From Polaromonas sp. OV174 (GTDB lineage: Bacteria; Pseudomonadota; Gammaproteobacteria; Burkholderiales; Burkholderiaceae_C), in assembly GCF_900112285.1 (NCBI RefSeq), contig NZ_FOKZ01000019.1, forward strand, positions 1-64,000: DNA of 64,000 bases. The letters are read 5' to 3'. Both the position numbers and the translations under genes were made by a program. The stretch's first letter is position 1. Each line of letters starts with the position of its first letter. This document shows, piece by piece, positions 49,293-59,518 of the stretch. The notes beneath the pieces were generated by a model. It was not told where the DNA came from. It did not search any database and saw only the letters and a program-made list of their open reading frames with translations.

Positions 49293-49790
49293 ATGCAAAG
49301 ACGACAACTGATTCAAGCCATCTCCACGCTGACGACCCTGGCGGCCGCAGCCACGCTGAGCCCCACGCTGATGGCGCAGGCCAAGCCCCGCGTCGAAGTC
49401 TGGAAAGACCCCAACTGCGGCTGCTGCCAGGACTGGGTCAAGCATCTGCAGGCCAACGGCTTTGACGTAAAGGTGCACGACACCGGCAACACCGCTGCCA
49501 GAGCCCGCATGGGCGTGCCGCAAAAACTGGGCTCTTGCCATACCGCGCAGCTGATAGTGAAGGGACGCGCCTACGCCCTGGAAGGCCATGTGCCGGCCGG
49601 CGACGTGCAGCGCCTGATCAAGGAGCGGCCGGCAGGCATAGGCCTGACCGTTCCCGGCATGCCCATAGGCTCTCCCGGCATGGATGGGCCGGAATATGGC
49701 GGTCGCCAGGACCCCTATGACGTGCTGCTCATCAACACCGATGGCAGCACCCGTGTTTACCAAAGCTATCACCGCGCGAAAACCGTCTGA
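49293..49790 (+). CDS. DUF411 metal-binding protein (CopG-like)
   Basis: A 165-residue protein with a signal peptide to about residue 28 (LMAQAK). The DUF411 core has a thioredoxin-like start VEVWKDPNCGCCQDWVKHLQANGFDV with a CGCC motif, then GVPQKLGSCHTAQLIVKG, YALEGHVPAGDV and GLTVPGMPIGSPGM. Members such as CopG from copper islands bind Cu through the CxCC and a further Cys and His. It is co-oriented in the copper cluster. Confidence 0.93.
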   Translation: MQRRQLIQAISTLTTLAAAATLSPTLMAQAKPRVEVWKDPNCGCCQDWVKHLQANGFDVKVHDTGNTAARARMGVPQKLGSCHTAQLIVKGRAYALEGHVPAGDVQRLIKERPAGIGLTVPGMPIGSPGMDGPEYGGRQDPYDVLLINTDGSTRVYQSYHRAKTV

Positions 49791-49810
49791 GCGCTCTGAA
49801 AGTCATAGCC

Positions 49811-50116
49811 ATGAAATACCTCACCCCCCTGAAGGCCAGCTTGCTGGCCGTGGCCACTTTCGCAACGCTTGCGGCGTTTGCCCAAAGCGCTCTGCCGCAA
49901 GCCGACGCCGAAGTCCGCAAGGTCGATAAAGAAGCCGGCAAGATCGCGCTCAAGCACGGCGAGATCAAAAACCTCGACATGCCGCCCATGAGCATGGTGT
50001 TTCAGGTCAAGGAGCGCGCGCTGCTCGACCAGGTCAAAGTCGGTGACAAGGTGCGCTTTACCGCCGACAACGTCAACGGCGTGCTGACCGTGCTCTCGAT
50101 AGAGCCGGCTTTATAA
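49811..50116 (+). CDS. CusF-like periplasmic copper-binding protein
   Basis: A 101-residue protein. A signal peptide (ends AAFAQ) precedes a compact OB-fold-like domain with ADAEVRKVDKEAGKIALKHGEIKNLDMPPMSMVFQVKERALLDQVKVGDKVRF. His, Met and Met in KHGEIKNLDMPPMSM are the CusF ligands for Cu(I)/Ag(I); the usual Trp of CusF is replaced in this group. It ferries copper to efflux or oxidase proteins in the periplasm. It is the last gene of the cluster. Confidence 0.93.
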   Translation: MKYLTPLKASLLAVATFATLAAFAQSALPQADAEVRKVDKEAGKIALKHGEIKNLDMPPMSMVFQVKERALLDQVKVGDKVRFTADNVNGVLTVLSIEPAL

Positions 50117-50149
50117 GCGGCCAGCCTATCCGCAAGCGCAAGCGCAAGC

Positions 50150-50208
50150 AACTATCAATTCAATAGCTGCTTGCGCTCGTCCCTATTGGCCTGTAGGCCA
50201 AAATACTG
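50150..50208 (+). repeat. AATAGC-family dispersed repeat
   Basis: ACTATCAATTCAATAGCTGC, TTGCGCTCGTCCCTATTGGC, CTGTAGGCC: a near-consensus copy directly after the CusF-like gene. GGCCTGTAGGCC is a self-complementary stem. Confidence 0.8.
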
Positions 50209-50263
50209 GCCCGCAAAGCCAGTCTCAGCCTGGCTCATGCCAAGAACGTTCTAAGATTCAGGC

Positions 50264-51646
50264 ATGCCAAAAACCATACGCTACACCTTGCTCTCGCTGC
50301 GCGATCTGGCCATCTCCGTCGGACCGTTCGCGCTACTGGGCATCACGCTGCTGGTGCTGGCTTACTGGTGGCTGGACCCCAATCCGCCCAAGCGCGTCAC
50401 GCTGGCCACCGGGCCGGCGCAAAGTGCCTATGAGGAGTTCGGCAAACGCTACGCCAAACTCCTGGCCCAGGAAGGCATCACCGTCACCTTGCTGCCCTCG
50501 CAGGGCTCGGCCGACAATCTGCAGCTGCTGCGCAATGGCCAGGCCGACCTGGGTTTTGTGCAGGGCGGCACCAGTGAGGTGGAGCCCGCAGACGAAGACA
50601 AGCTGGAGTCGCTGGGCAGCCTCTTTGTCGAGCCGGTGTGGTTGTTTTACCGGGAAGGCGCGGTAGCGAAATCGGCCGGTACAAGGACCAGCGTGGGGGC
50701 CAGCCTGGATGCCCTGACGCAGTTGCAGGGCTTGCGCGTCAACACCGGCACCGCCGGCAGCGGCATCCCCAACCTGATGATGCGGCTGCTGGCCAGCAAC
50801 AAGGTGGAGCTATCGAGCTTGAGCATTTCAGGGCTCGAGCAGACCCCCGCCACCATGGCCTTGCTGGAAGGCAAGCTGGACGCCATCGTGTTTGCCTCGG
50901 CGCCCGAATCGCTGATGGTGCAGATGCTGCTGCAAACGCCAGGCATCAAGCTGATGAACTTCCCGCAAAGCGAGGCCTATTCGCGGCGCTTTGCCTTTCT
51001 GAGCCCGGTCGTGCTGCCGCGCGGCGTGGTTGATCTGGCGGCCAACATTCCGCCGCAAGACGTGCACCTGGTGGCGCCCACCACGGCGCTGATCAATCAC
51101 AAGGGCACCCACCCGGCCCTGCTGCAGCTGTTTGTGCAGGCCGGCAAACAGATTCATGGCGGCGCCGGCTGGTTCAGGCGCGCCCGCGATTTCCCCAACC
51201 TGTCCAACAACGAATTGCCGATTGCGGCCGAGGCCGAGCGCAGCATCAAGGACGACAAACCTTTTCTTCAGCGTTACCTGCCCTTCTGGGTCGCCAACTT
51301 GGTCGATCGCATGTGGCTGGTCATGGGTATCATCCTGGCCGTCATGCTGCCGCTGACGCGCATCATTCCGCCGCTCTACGCCTTTCGCGTGCGTTCACGC
51401 ATTTTCAGGTGGTACGGCCAGCTCAGGGAGATTGAAAACCGCATTGAAAGCAGCCGCGACAACGCCACTCAAAATACACTGCTTGAAGAGCTCAATCGCC
51501 TGGAACATAGGGCCGAGAAAATCAGCGTGCCGCTGTCTTACACCGACGAGCTGTACGCGCTGCGCGGCAACATTCAGCTGGTGCGCAAGAAGCTGCAAAG
51601 ACCTAATTTGACCCCAGCAAGCCCGGCAACGACGGGTTTGCTTTAA
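50264..51646 (+). CDS. TAXI-family solute receptor with membrane anchors
   Basis: A 460-residue protein. It has a first membrane span at about residues 17-36 (ISVGPFALLGITLLVLAYWW). The TAXI (NMT1-like) periplasmic domain is RVTLATGPAQSAYEEFGKRYAKLL, then GQADLGFVQGGTSE and TGTAGSGIPNLMMRLL. A second span is at about 345-365 (MWLVMGIILAVMLPLTRIIPP), followed by a cytoplasmic coiled-coil tail. TAXI receptors feed TRAP transporters, but no TRAP permease is here; the anchored version may be a sensor instead. Confidence 0.9.
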   Translation: MPKTIRYTLLSLRDLAISVGPFALLGITLLVLAYWWLDPNPPKRVTLATGPAQSAYEEFGKRYAKLLAQEGITVTLLPSQGSADNLQLLRNGQADLGFVQGGTSEVEPADEDKLESLGSLFVEPVWLFYREGAVAKSAGTRTSVGASLDALTQLQGLRVNTGTAGSGIPNLMMRLLASNKVELSSLSISGLEQTPATMALLEGKLDAIVFASAPESLMVQMLLQTPGIKLMNFPQSEAYSRRFAFLSPVVLPRGVVDLAANIPPQDVHLVAPTTALINHKGTHPALLQLFVQAGKQIHGGAGWFRRARDFPNLSNNELPIAAEAERSIKDDKPFLQRYLPFWVANLVDRMWLVMGIILAVMLPLTRIIPPLYAFRVRSRIFRWYGQLREIENRIESSRDNATQNTLLEELNRLEHRAEKISVPLSYTDELYALRGNIQLVRKKLQRPNLTPASPATTGLL

Positions 51647-51668
51647 CCCGTTTTTAAGGAGCACCGCC

Positions 51669-52877
51669 ATGAAACTCATTGACTCGCTGTTGACCGATGC
51701 AGCGGCCATCGCCGCCGTTCGTCGCGACCTGCACGCCCACCCCGAGCTGTGCTTCCAGGAAGTACGCACCGCCGATGTGGTGGCCCAAAAACTCACCGAG
51801 TGGGGCATTCCGATTCACCGCGGCATGGGCACCACCGGGGTGGTGGGCATAGTGCAGGGACGCGACGCCGGCCAGTGCGGCCGCGGCGTGGGCCTGCGCG
51901 CCGACATGGACGCCCTGCCCATGCAGGAGTTCAATCAGTTTGCCCATGCCAGCACGCACGCGGGCAAGATGCACGCCTGCGGCCATGACGGCCACACCGC
52001 CATGCTGCTGTCCGCCGCCCAACACCTGGCCAAGCACCGCGACTTCGACGGCACGGTCTATCTGATCTTTCAGCCGGCCGAAGAAGGCGGCGGCGGCGCG
52101 CGCGAAATGATCAAGGATGGCCTGTTCGAGAAATTCCCCATGGAAGCCGTCTTCGGCATGCACAACTGGCCCGGTGCGTCGGTAGGTACATTCGCCGTCA
52201 GCGCCGGCCCCGTCATGGCCTCAAGCAACGAGTTCAAGATCACCATTCGCGGCAAAGGATGCCATGCCGCGATGCCGCACTTGGGCTTAGACCCGGTGCC
52301 GGTGGCCTGCCAGATGGTGCAGGCCTTTCAGACCATCATCAGCCGCAACAAGAAACCGGTGGATGCCGGCGTCATCTCCGTGACCATGATCCACGCCGGC
52401 GAGGCCACCAACGTGGTGCCCGACTTCTGCGAACTCCAGGGCACGGTGCGCACCTTCAGCATAGAGGTGCTGGACCTGATTGAAAAACGCATGAAAGAGG
52501 TTGCCGAGCACACCTGCGCGGCCTTTGAAGCGCAATGCGAATTCGAATTTGTTCGCAACTACCCGCCCACCGTCAACAGCGCCGCCGAAGCTGATTTTGC
52601 GCGCCAGGTGATGAGCGACATCGTGGGCGCCGACCAGGTGCTGGCGCAGGAACCCACCATGGGCGCGGAAGATTTTGCCTACATGCTGCAGGCCAAGCCC
52701 GGCGCCTATTGCTTCATCTCCAACGGCGACGGTGCTCACCGCGAGATGGGCCACGGCGCAGGCCCTTGCACGCTGCACAACCCCAACTACGACTTCAATG
52801 ACGAGCTGATTCCGCTGGGCGGCACTTACTGGGTGCAACTGGCCAAGCGCTGGCTGAACCAGCCCAGCCAGGCCTGA
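51669..52877 (+). CDS. M20-family amidohydrolase (hippurate hydrolase-like)
   Basis: A 402-residue protein with TAAGGAG before the ATG. The M20D pattern is complete: RRDLHAHPELCFQEVRTADVV, GLRADMDALP, KMHACGHDGHTAMLL (metal ligands), FQPAEEGGGGAREMI and GMHNWPGASVGTFAV. A second-domain set is GKGCHAAMPHLGLDPV, and the terminal ligand is TMGAEDFAYML. It hydrolyses N-acyl amino acids (hippurate, IAA-amides or acetyl amino acids) in the cytoplasm with two Zn or Mn ions. It is 22 bases after the TAXI gene and may be co-transcribed. Confidence 0.92.
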   Translation: MKLIDSLLTDAAAIAAVRRDLHAHPELCFQEVRTADVVAQKLTEWGIPIHRGMGTTGVVGIVQGRDAGQCGRGVGLRADMDALPMQEFNQFAHASTHAGKMHACGHDGHTAMLLSAAQHLAKHRDFDGTVYLIFQPAEEGGGGAREMIKDGLFEKFPMEAVFGMHNWPGASVGTFAVSAGPVMASSNEFKITIRGKGCHAAMPHLGLDPVPVACQMVQAFQTIISRNKKPVDAGVISVTMIHAGEATNVVPDFCELQGTVRTFSIEVLDLIEKRMKEVAEHTCAAFEAQCEFEFVRNYPPTVNSAAEADFARQVMSDIVGADQVLAQEPTMGAEDFAYMLQAKPGAYCFISNGDGAHREMGHGAGPCTLHNPNYDFNDELIPLGGTYWVQLAKRWLNQPSQA

Positions 52878-52883
52878 GGCGAT

Positions 52884-53723
52884 TTATAAAGTGGGTTCAA
52901 GCTGGCGGTAGACCTCTTGGCCGACACGCGCCAGCTCCTTGCGGTCTACGCCGCCCGACAGCGCATAGCCAAAATTCTTGTCCACCCAGTAAAACACGTT
53001 GACCGCGCCGTCCTGGCCAAACTTGAAGGCAGTCTCCTGCCCGGCGGCCTCGCGCGTGACATACAGGGTGAGGCGCTGGCCGCTGGCCGTGCTGTACATG
53101 AACTGCGCCACCGCGCCCTTGCCGCCTGGCAGCAAGCGGCCACCCACCAGTTCATAACCCAGGGCACTCAGGGACGGGGGATGCACCGGCGTACCCAGCC
53201 GTTTGCTTAGCCAGGCCACCAGGGCCTGCTCCTGGTCGGCGCCTACTTCTACCGGGCGGCGCAGGTCGGGGCTGTAAACCAGGTGGGCGATGGCCGCACG
53301 CTGCGCGAAGCCCGGCAAACTGGCCGAAGAAACCAGCGCGCCAGCCGACATGCCTGGGCTGGCAGCGGCAAGGCGTGCCTCGCCGCTGTCCATGGCACCA
53401 CGGGCAAACCAGGCCGAGCCCGCGCTCACTGCGGCAATGACAATGCCTGCCGCCAAACTGCCCCAAGGCCATGGCGTGGCCTCAGGCTTGAGCGGCAAGC
53501 GAAGCGGCAGCGGCTCCCGCACCACGGGATCAAGCCAGGCTCTCAGCAATTCATTCTGGCGCTGCCACGCCAGCACACGCTGACGCTCATCGGGGCGGCT
53601 GGCCAGAAAGTGTTCAATCTCGAGGCGACGTGCCGCAGTCAGCTGCTGATCCACATAAGCATGCAGATCCGCTTCGGTGATGGGCGCCGCAGCCGCGGAC
53701 GCGAGGGATTTGATTTCGTCCAT
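52884..53723 (-). CDS. Membrane anti-sigma factor
   Basis: A 279-residue protein. The cytoplasmic N-terminal part (EADLHAYVDQQLTAARRLEIEHFLASRPDERQRVLAWQRQNELLRAWL) resembles an anti-sigma domain but has no Cys, so the usual zinc ligands are absent. A single membrane span lies near residues 87-109 (WGSLAAGIVIAAVSAGSAWF). The periplasmic part (110-279) is a sensor region of unknown ligand. It is separated from the ECF sigma gene by three bases. It should hold the sigma factor at the membrane until a signal arrives. Confidence 0.85.
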   Translation of the reverse strand: MDEIKSLASAAAAPITEADLHAYVDQQLTAARRLEIEHFLASRPDERQRVLAWQRQNELLRAWLDPVVREPLPLRLPLKPEATPWPWGSLAAGIVIAAVSAGSAWFARGAMDSGEARLAAASPGMSAGALVSSASLPGFAQRAAIAHLVYSPDLRRPVEVGADQEQALVAWLSKRLGTPVHPPSLSALGYELVGGRLLPGGKGAVAQFMYSTASGQRLTLYVTREAAGQETAFKFGQDGAVNVFYWVDKNFGYALSGGVDRKELARVGQEVYRQLEPTL

Positions 53724-53726
53724 GAC

Positions 53727-54239
53727 TTATTTGACGCGCTGAATTTTGCTGACCATCTCGCGTCCCTCCATTTCGGCGCGCAAACGCTCGCGCGCCCGTG
53801 ACAGGCGAGACATCACTGTGCCGACGGGCACGCCTAGCGTGCTGGCAACCTCCTGATAACTGAACTCCTCAACTCCGACCAAAAGCAGCACCTCGCGCTG
53901 CTCGTTAGGCAGACGCTGCAGCAGCCGGTCAAGGTCACGCACTTCAAGTCGATCGGCCTGGGTGGCCCGCTCGGGCAGCTCCGGCAGCGCGTCGCCAGCG
54001 CCGTCTTCGGGGCGCGAGCGCTGGGAGCGCAGGCGATCCACAAAGGCGTTGTGCATGATGCCGAACATCCAGGCCCGGATCTCGCCACGCTTTTGCCACA
54101 TCGAAAAGTGGCTCCAGGAGCGCTCCAGCGTGTCCTGCACCAGGTCATCGGCGCGATCACGATCCGCCGTCAGTCCGCGCGCATAGCGACGCAGACTGGG
54201 AATGCAGGCAACGATGTCGGTTTCGTCCTGGGCGCGCAT
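53727..54239 (-). CDS. ECF sigma factor
   Basis: A 170-residue ECF sigma-70. Region 2 (about 10-80) has LRRYARGLTADRDRADDLVQDTLERSWS and AWMFGIMHNAFVDRLRS. Region 4 (about 105-160) has LPNEQREVLLLVGVEEFSYQEVASTLGVPVGTVMSRLSRARERLR. It lies between the COG4315-type gene and its own anti-sigma on one transcript. A GGAATA/CGTCTA-type promoter precedes the first gene, so the operon is probably autoregulated. Confidence 0.93.
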   Translation of the reverse strand: MRAQDETDIVACIPSLRRYARGLTADRDRADDLVQDTLERSWSHFSMWQKRGEIRAWMFGIMHNAFVDRLRSQRSRPEDGAGDALPELPERATQADRLEVRDLDRLLQRLPNEQREVLLLVGVEEFSYQEVASTLGVPVGTVMSRLSRARERLRAEMEGREMVSKIQRVK

Positions 54240-54275
54240 GGGTCAGTGTGAAGCCGAGCGTTTAGCAGCGCAGTT

Positions 54276-54653
54276 TTAGAACTTGATGACGTGCCACACG
54301 TCTTTAAAGTTGTCGCCCATCTTGTCGCCGGGCTTGCCGTCTGCCGAGTAGAGATACAGCGGCTTGCCTTTGTAGGCCCATTGTTTGCCGCCATCGTCAC
54401 GCGTCACGATGCTCAGGTCACCCTGGGGCTTGGCATCCGCCGTGGCCATGACGGCAGGCCAGAGGGTCAGGCAGGGGCCGTTGCAAGTACTCTTGCCGCT
54501 GCCCGCCACATCCTTGTCAAAGGTGTAGACCGTCATGCCGGTGCTATTGACCATCAGCCCGGCAGAGCCTTTGACAGCCATATCAGCCTGGGAAAAAGTT
54601 GAAGCCAGAGCAAGAAGGGAAAGGGCCAGTGTTGGAATCAAACGGATTTTCAT
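54276..54653 (-). CDS. COG4315-type secreted repeat protein
   Basis: A 125-residue protein. The signal peptide ends about residue 23 (STFSQAD). The mature part is the predicted lipoprotein repeat family: GLMVNSTGMTVYTFDKDVAGSGKSTCNGPCLTLWPAV, then DGGKQWAYKGKPLYLYSAD, PGDKMGDN and VWHVIK. Two Cys form a pair, likely disulfide. It leads the ECF operon and is probably the signal source or one of the stress targets. Related members are linked to oxidative or hypochlorite stress in some Proteobacteria. Confidence 0.9.
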   Translation of the reverse strand: MKIRLIPTLALSLLALASTFSQADMAVKGSAGLMVNSTGMTVYTFDKDVAGSGKSTCNGPCLTLWPAVMATADAKPQGDLSIVTRDDGGKQWAYKGKPLYLYSADGKPGDKMGDNFKDVWHVIKF

Positions 54654-54689
54654 GGGTTTTCCTTGAAAAAGTTAAAAGAGACACTGCGA

Positions 54690-54717
54690 TAGACGCAACA
54701 GCTTGTCCTTTTATTCC
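54690..54717 (-). promoter_or_regulatory. ECF-type promoter of the COG4315-sigma-antisigma operon
   Basis: On the minus strand GGAATA (54712-54717) and CGTCTA (54690-54695) are separated by 16 bases, the textbook -35/-10 spacing and sequence of ECF promoters. Transcription should start near 54683, giving a leader of about 30 bases before the ATG at 54653. Confidence 0.8.
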
Positions 54718-54789
54718 GGCCATCTTCAAGTTCTTGAAAAAATAAATCCAGCTGGACCGAAACCAACCACCGCGGCCCTTGGCCTGCCA

Positions 54790-57066
54790 CTAAGAGCCGC
54801 TGCCCTCCAAGCTGTTGCGCATGGCCGTGCGGGCAACGCCGTCCAGCGCCCCCTCAAGCACACCTTGCTGACTGATCACCTTGACCAGTTGCATTACCAG
54901 CAGCTGCTGCAACACGCCGCTAGTCATGGAATGCTGACGCCCGCCCTTGCTGGTGAACATGTACAAGGTGTTGTAGGGACTGACCCAGGTCAGCTGCGCA
55001 CGCAACCATTGCATGTCCACAAGCAGCTCTACCCAGTCACCCAGTTGCAGGGCCGGGCTCGCATCGGCAGCAGGCGGCGCTGCTGGAATGGGGTCGGCGT
55101 CTTCGTGCAACTGCAGCTGGGTTGACTCAAAGCTGGATTGACTCTGAGCGACCCAGTCGTCCATGAAGCCGGAATGCTGGGCTTCGGAAGGCGCTAGCCA
55201 GGGCTGAGTCATGCCAGCCAGGTCCCCGGCGGCAAATGTTTCCTCAAGATGGTGATGGCCGCGGCTCAGGTCTTCATGCGCCTGCGGCGTGCCCCTGAGG
55301 GCGGCCTGATGGGTTTTCATCAGTTCATCAAAAAATGGCCTGGAGTCCGCCAGCGGATAGTCGATGGACAGCAAGCCTTCGCGCAAAGAAGCCAGCATGT
55401 CAGGAACGACCTTGAGAAAGCGCTTGCGATGACTGGCTATCTGGGCCAGATTGAGACTCCACAACACATCGCCCAAGGTCAGGCTGAACACGGCCTTGCT
55501 GGCCCCCAGACCACCATGTTCACCGAGCAGGCGCTCCTTGGCCATGACCTGCGCCCATGGGCCGGTCAGAAAATTCGTGATGATGCGATTGCCAGGAACG
55601 AAGTCGGCGCGCCCCCTGATTTCAGCGGCAATTTTTTCCGCCAGCAAGTTGCGCTGCTCGGCCTGCAGCAAGGCCTGCACGGCGCGGTTTTGGGACTCGC
55701 GGGCTTCCCGGTTATAGCTGGCCTGCTTATGCTCAAAGTCCTCCAGCAAGGCAGCGAAATGCCGGGCATCGCTAGCGTGTTCTTCGGTGAGCAAGGCGGC
55801 GACCGCACGCAGGTTTTCCATGAAGCCGGAAAAACCCGCCGCATTTTCGCTGGCGTAGGCCAGGCTGGCACTGGTGATGACATCAAGCAGGCGCCGTGCC
55901 GGGTGGCTCTTGTCGCTGAAAAAACGCGGGTCCGTCAGCCCCAGCCGCAAAAATGCCGGTTCGGTCTCGGCAATGACTTGTCTGACCGCCAGCAGCAAGC
56001 GCCTGTCCTGCGTCATTTGTTCGATCATCAGCCTGACCACTTCGACCGCCAGCGACTGACCCAGGCTTTTGGCGCCTGTTTTCAGATGTTCGCGCAACTG
56101 CGCCAGTGGCTGCGGAGCAGCCAAGCCGGTTGCCTTGGCGCTCGTCGTGGGCGGCCTCTTGATGTCAAGCTCCGCCAGCACATCCAGCGCCGCCGGCAGT
56201 GTGTGGGCAAAGTCCGGATAAACACTGGGCTCCAATGCATGGTCAGCGGCCAAAGACCGACCCTTGAAGTAACCGTCGTAATTGCCCGCCAGCAAATGCC
56301 GCAAATGATCAAGTGTGAGCACGGACTCGCGCCCGGTTTCAGCCGGCACGGCGGCCGTTGGCGCAGACCTGCCGGACTTTTCACGATGGCTCTCTGGCGA
56401 GGCCAGCACACCATAGGCAGCCAGCGCCACGCCTTGCCCGGCCAACAAGTCATCAAGCAACACATACAGTGACTGCAGCTCATCGCCCATGGGCTGCGCG
56501 CCATGAATCAGCCAGAGCGTGCGCGCATCGCTGCCAACCGGAAGACTCTGCAGCAGCCTGAGCAAGGCCTGCGAGACGATCTCGGGTCGCAGCGGATTCC
56601 TGTCCGACTTGACCACCTTGAAGCCTTGCACCGTACTCAGGCGCGCCGAAAAACCAGACAGACCGGCTTCGCAAGCCAAGGCGACGGTTTGCTGCAAGCG
56701 TGCGCTGTCTACCGCCTGCTGGACCTGCTGATCGCCCATCAGCTCGAGCTCACCAAAGCTCATGGACGAGAAGGAGCGTGTGGCGCCGTCAGACTTCTTG
56801 AGCAAACCGGGCCGCGTATCCTCGGCGATGGCCTTGGTCAGCTCGCTCGCAAAGCCCTGTACAAGGGTGAGCTGGTTCTGCTTGAGTGCGGCAATGGCAT
56901 TTTGCAGCCGGCGTTTTTCTGTGACATCGGGAACCTGCAGGGAGCGCTCATACAAGCGCTCCACCAAGCTTGCACACCAACGTTCCATCAACAATGGAGA
57001 CTGTCTGAAGCTCTCGTTAAGACAAGCTTGGTAAGCGTCCGGCAAGACTTGGGATGAAGAAGACAT
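54790..57066 (-). CDS. DUF1631 protein
   Basis: A 758-residue, largely helical cytoplasmic protein. The start at 57066 (MSSSSQVLP) is chosen since upstream residues are unrelated. Parts of the DUF1631 pattern seen are SFGELELMGDQQVQQAVDSARL, YPDFAHTLPAALDVLAEL, and near the C-terminus LQLGDWVELLVDMQWLRAQLTWVSPYNTLYMFTSKGGRQHSMT (a PilZ-like end). Such proteins are found in Burkholderiales and Pseudomonas and may bind c-di-GMP through the last part; that is inference. No clear operon partner. Confidence 0.85.
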   Translation of the reverse strand: MSSSSQVLPDAYQACLNESFRQSPLLMERWCASLVERLYERSLQVPDVTEKRRLQNAIAALKQNQLTLVQGFASELTKAIAEDTRPGLLKKSDGATRSFSSMSFGELELMGDQQVQQAVDSARLQQTVALACEAGLSGFSARLSTVQGFKVVKSDRNPLRPEIVSQALLRLLQSLPVGSDARTLWLIHGAQPMGDELQSLYVLLDDLLAGQGVALAAYGVLASPESHREKSGRSAPTAAVPAETGRESVLTLDHLRHLLAGNYDGYFKGRSLAADHALEPSVYPDFAHTLPAALDVLAELDIKRPPTTSAKATGLAAPQPLAQLREHLKTGAKSLGQSLAVEVVRLMIEQMTQDRRLLLAVRQVIAETEPAFLRLGLTDPRFFSDKSHPARRLLDVITSASLAYASENAAGFSGFMENLRAVAALLTEEHASDARHFAALLEDFEHKQASYNREARESQNRAVQALLQAEQRNLLAEKIAAEIRGRADFVPGNRIITNFLTGPWAQVMAKERLLGEHGGLGASKAVFSLTLGDVLWSLNLAQIASHRKRFLKVVPDMLASLREGLLSIDYPLADSRPFFDELMKTHQAALRGTPQAHEDLSRGHHHLEETFAAGDLAGMTQPWLAPSEAQHSGFMDDWVAQSQSSFESTQLQLHEDADPIPAAPPAADASPALQLGDWVELLVDMQWLRAQLTWVSPYNTLYMFTSKGGRQHSMTSGVLQQLLVMQLVKVISQQGVLEGALDGVARTAMRNSLEGSGS

Positions 57067-57171
57067 GGCTTTGGCGGCCCCTTTCAGGCAAAAAACCAGC
57101 ATCACAAAACATGGTGGCATCCACATGAAACGCCCCGGGGCACGCAGGCCCTGGGCGCCACAGCTGCGGTG

Positions 57172-57714
57172 TCAGGGCTTCAGGCCCAGGTCCTGCCACC
57201 CCTGATGTCCGAGCTTTTCCAAGGTCGCGATGTTCTGCTCGAAAATCGCGTCGGCATCGGGAAAGGCCGCCACCGCGCGCTCCACACTGTCTTCGCGCAG
57301 CAAATGCAAGATGGCAAACGGCGCGCGGTTGGTGTAGTTGCTGATGTCGTCCGGCTCGGTGCCATCAAACTGGAATTGCGGATGAAAGCTGGCCAGCTGC
57401 ACCACGCCCTCCAGGCCATGCTCATCGACCACGCCTTCAGCGATCTCCAGGAAATCATTGAAATCCAGGAAGTCGTCAAACAGCGTGGGGTGAATCAGCA
57501 GCGTGGTGTCCACCTCTTCGGCCGGCGTTGCCACCAGCAGCTCAAGCTCGCGGTCCAACTCTTCCAGCAAGTCGTCGGCATGGCGCGCCTTGCTCACCAC
57601 CAGGCGAACCTGGTTTTTGACGTAAACCGCTTTGGCAAACGGGCACAAGTTCAACCCGATCACGGCTTTTTCAAGCCAGTGCCGGGTTTGAATCAGGACT
57701 TCGTCGTCGGTCAT
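57172..57714 (-). CDS. DUF1415 protein
   Basis: A 180-residue protein started at the ATG at 57714, because CGGAG lies seven bases upstream (57720 would leave no spacing). The family features are WLEKAVIGLNLCPFAKAV, LIHPTLFDDFLDFNDFLEIAEGVV, VVQLASFHPQFQFDGTEPDDISNYTNRAPFAILHLLREDSVERA and the final IFEQNIATLEKLG. The LCPFAK and FHPxFxF motifs are strictly conserved in DUF1415. The function is unknown; the conserved Cys and His may form a catalytic or metal site. Confidence 0.93.
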   Translation of the reverse strand: MTDDEVLIQTRHWLEKAVIGLNLCPFAKAVYVKNQVRLVVSKARHADDLLEELDRELELLVATPAEEVDTTLLIHPTLFDDFLDFNDFLEIAEGVVDEHGLEGVVQLASFHPQFQFDGTEPDDISNYTNRAPFAILHLLREDSVERAVAAFPDADAIFEQNIATLEKLGHQGWQDLGLKP

Positions 57715-57805
57715 AAGCATCTCCGGGGAGCCACACGCAACGGCCACGAGGGCTCATCAACCAAGCAGGGGCCGCGGGACTGGCTCCGCCAGACCGCAGG
57801 CGCAA

Positions 57806-57855
57806 CGGCCCCCTCGGGGGGCAGCGACCCACACGCAGTGGGGAAGCGTGGGGGC
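57806..57855. repeat. CCCCCGAGGGGG-type dispersed GC repeat
   Basis: GGCCCCCTCGGGGGGCAGCG and CCCACACGCAGTGGG, then AAGCGTGGGGGC, lie just downstream of the ettA stop. CCCCCTCGGGGG is a short self-complementary stem. I know similar sequences as frequent intergenic repeats of Comamonadaceae. It probably lies in the 3' end of the ettA transcript. Confidence 0.6.
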
Positions 57856-57856
57856 A

Positions 57857-59518
<1,662 letters not shown>

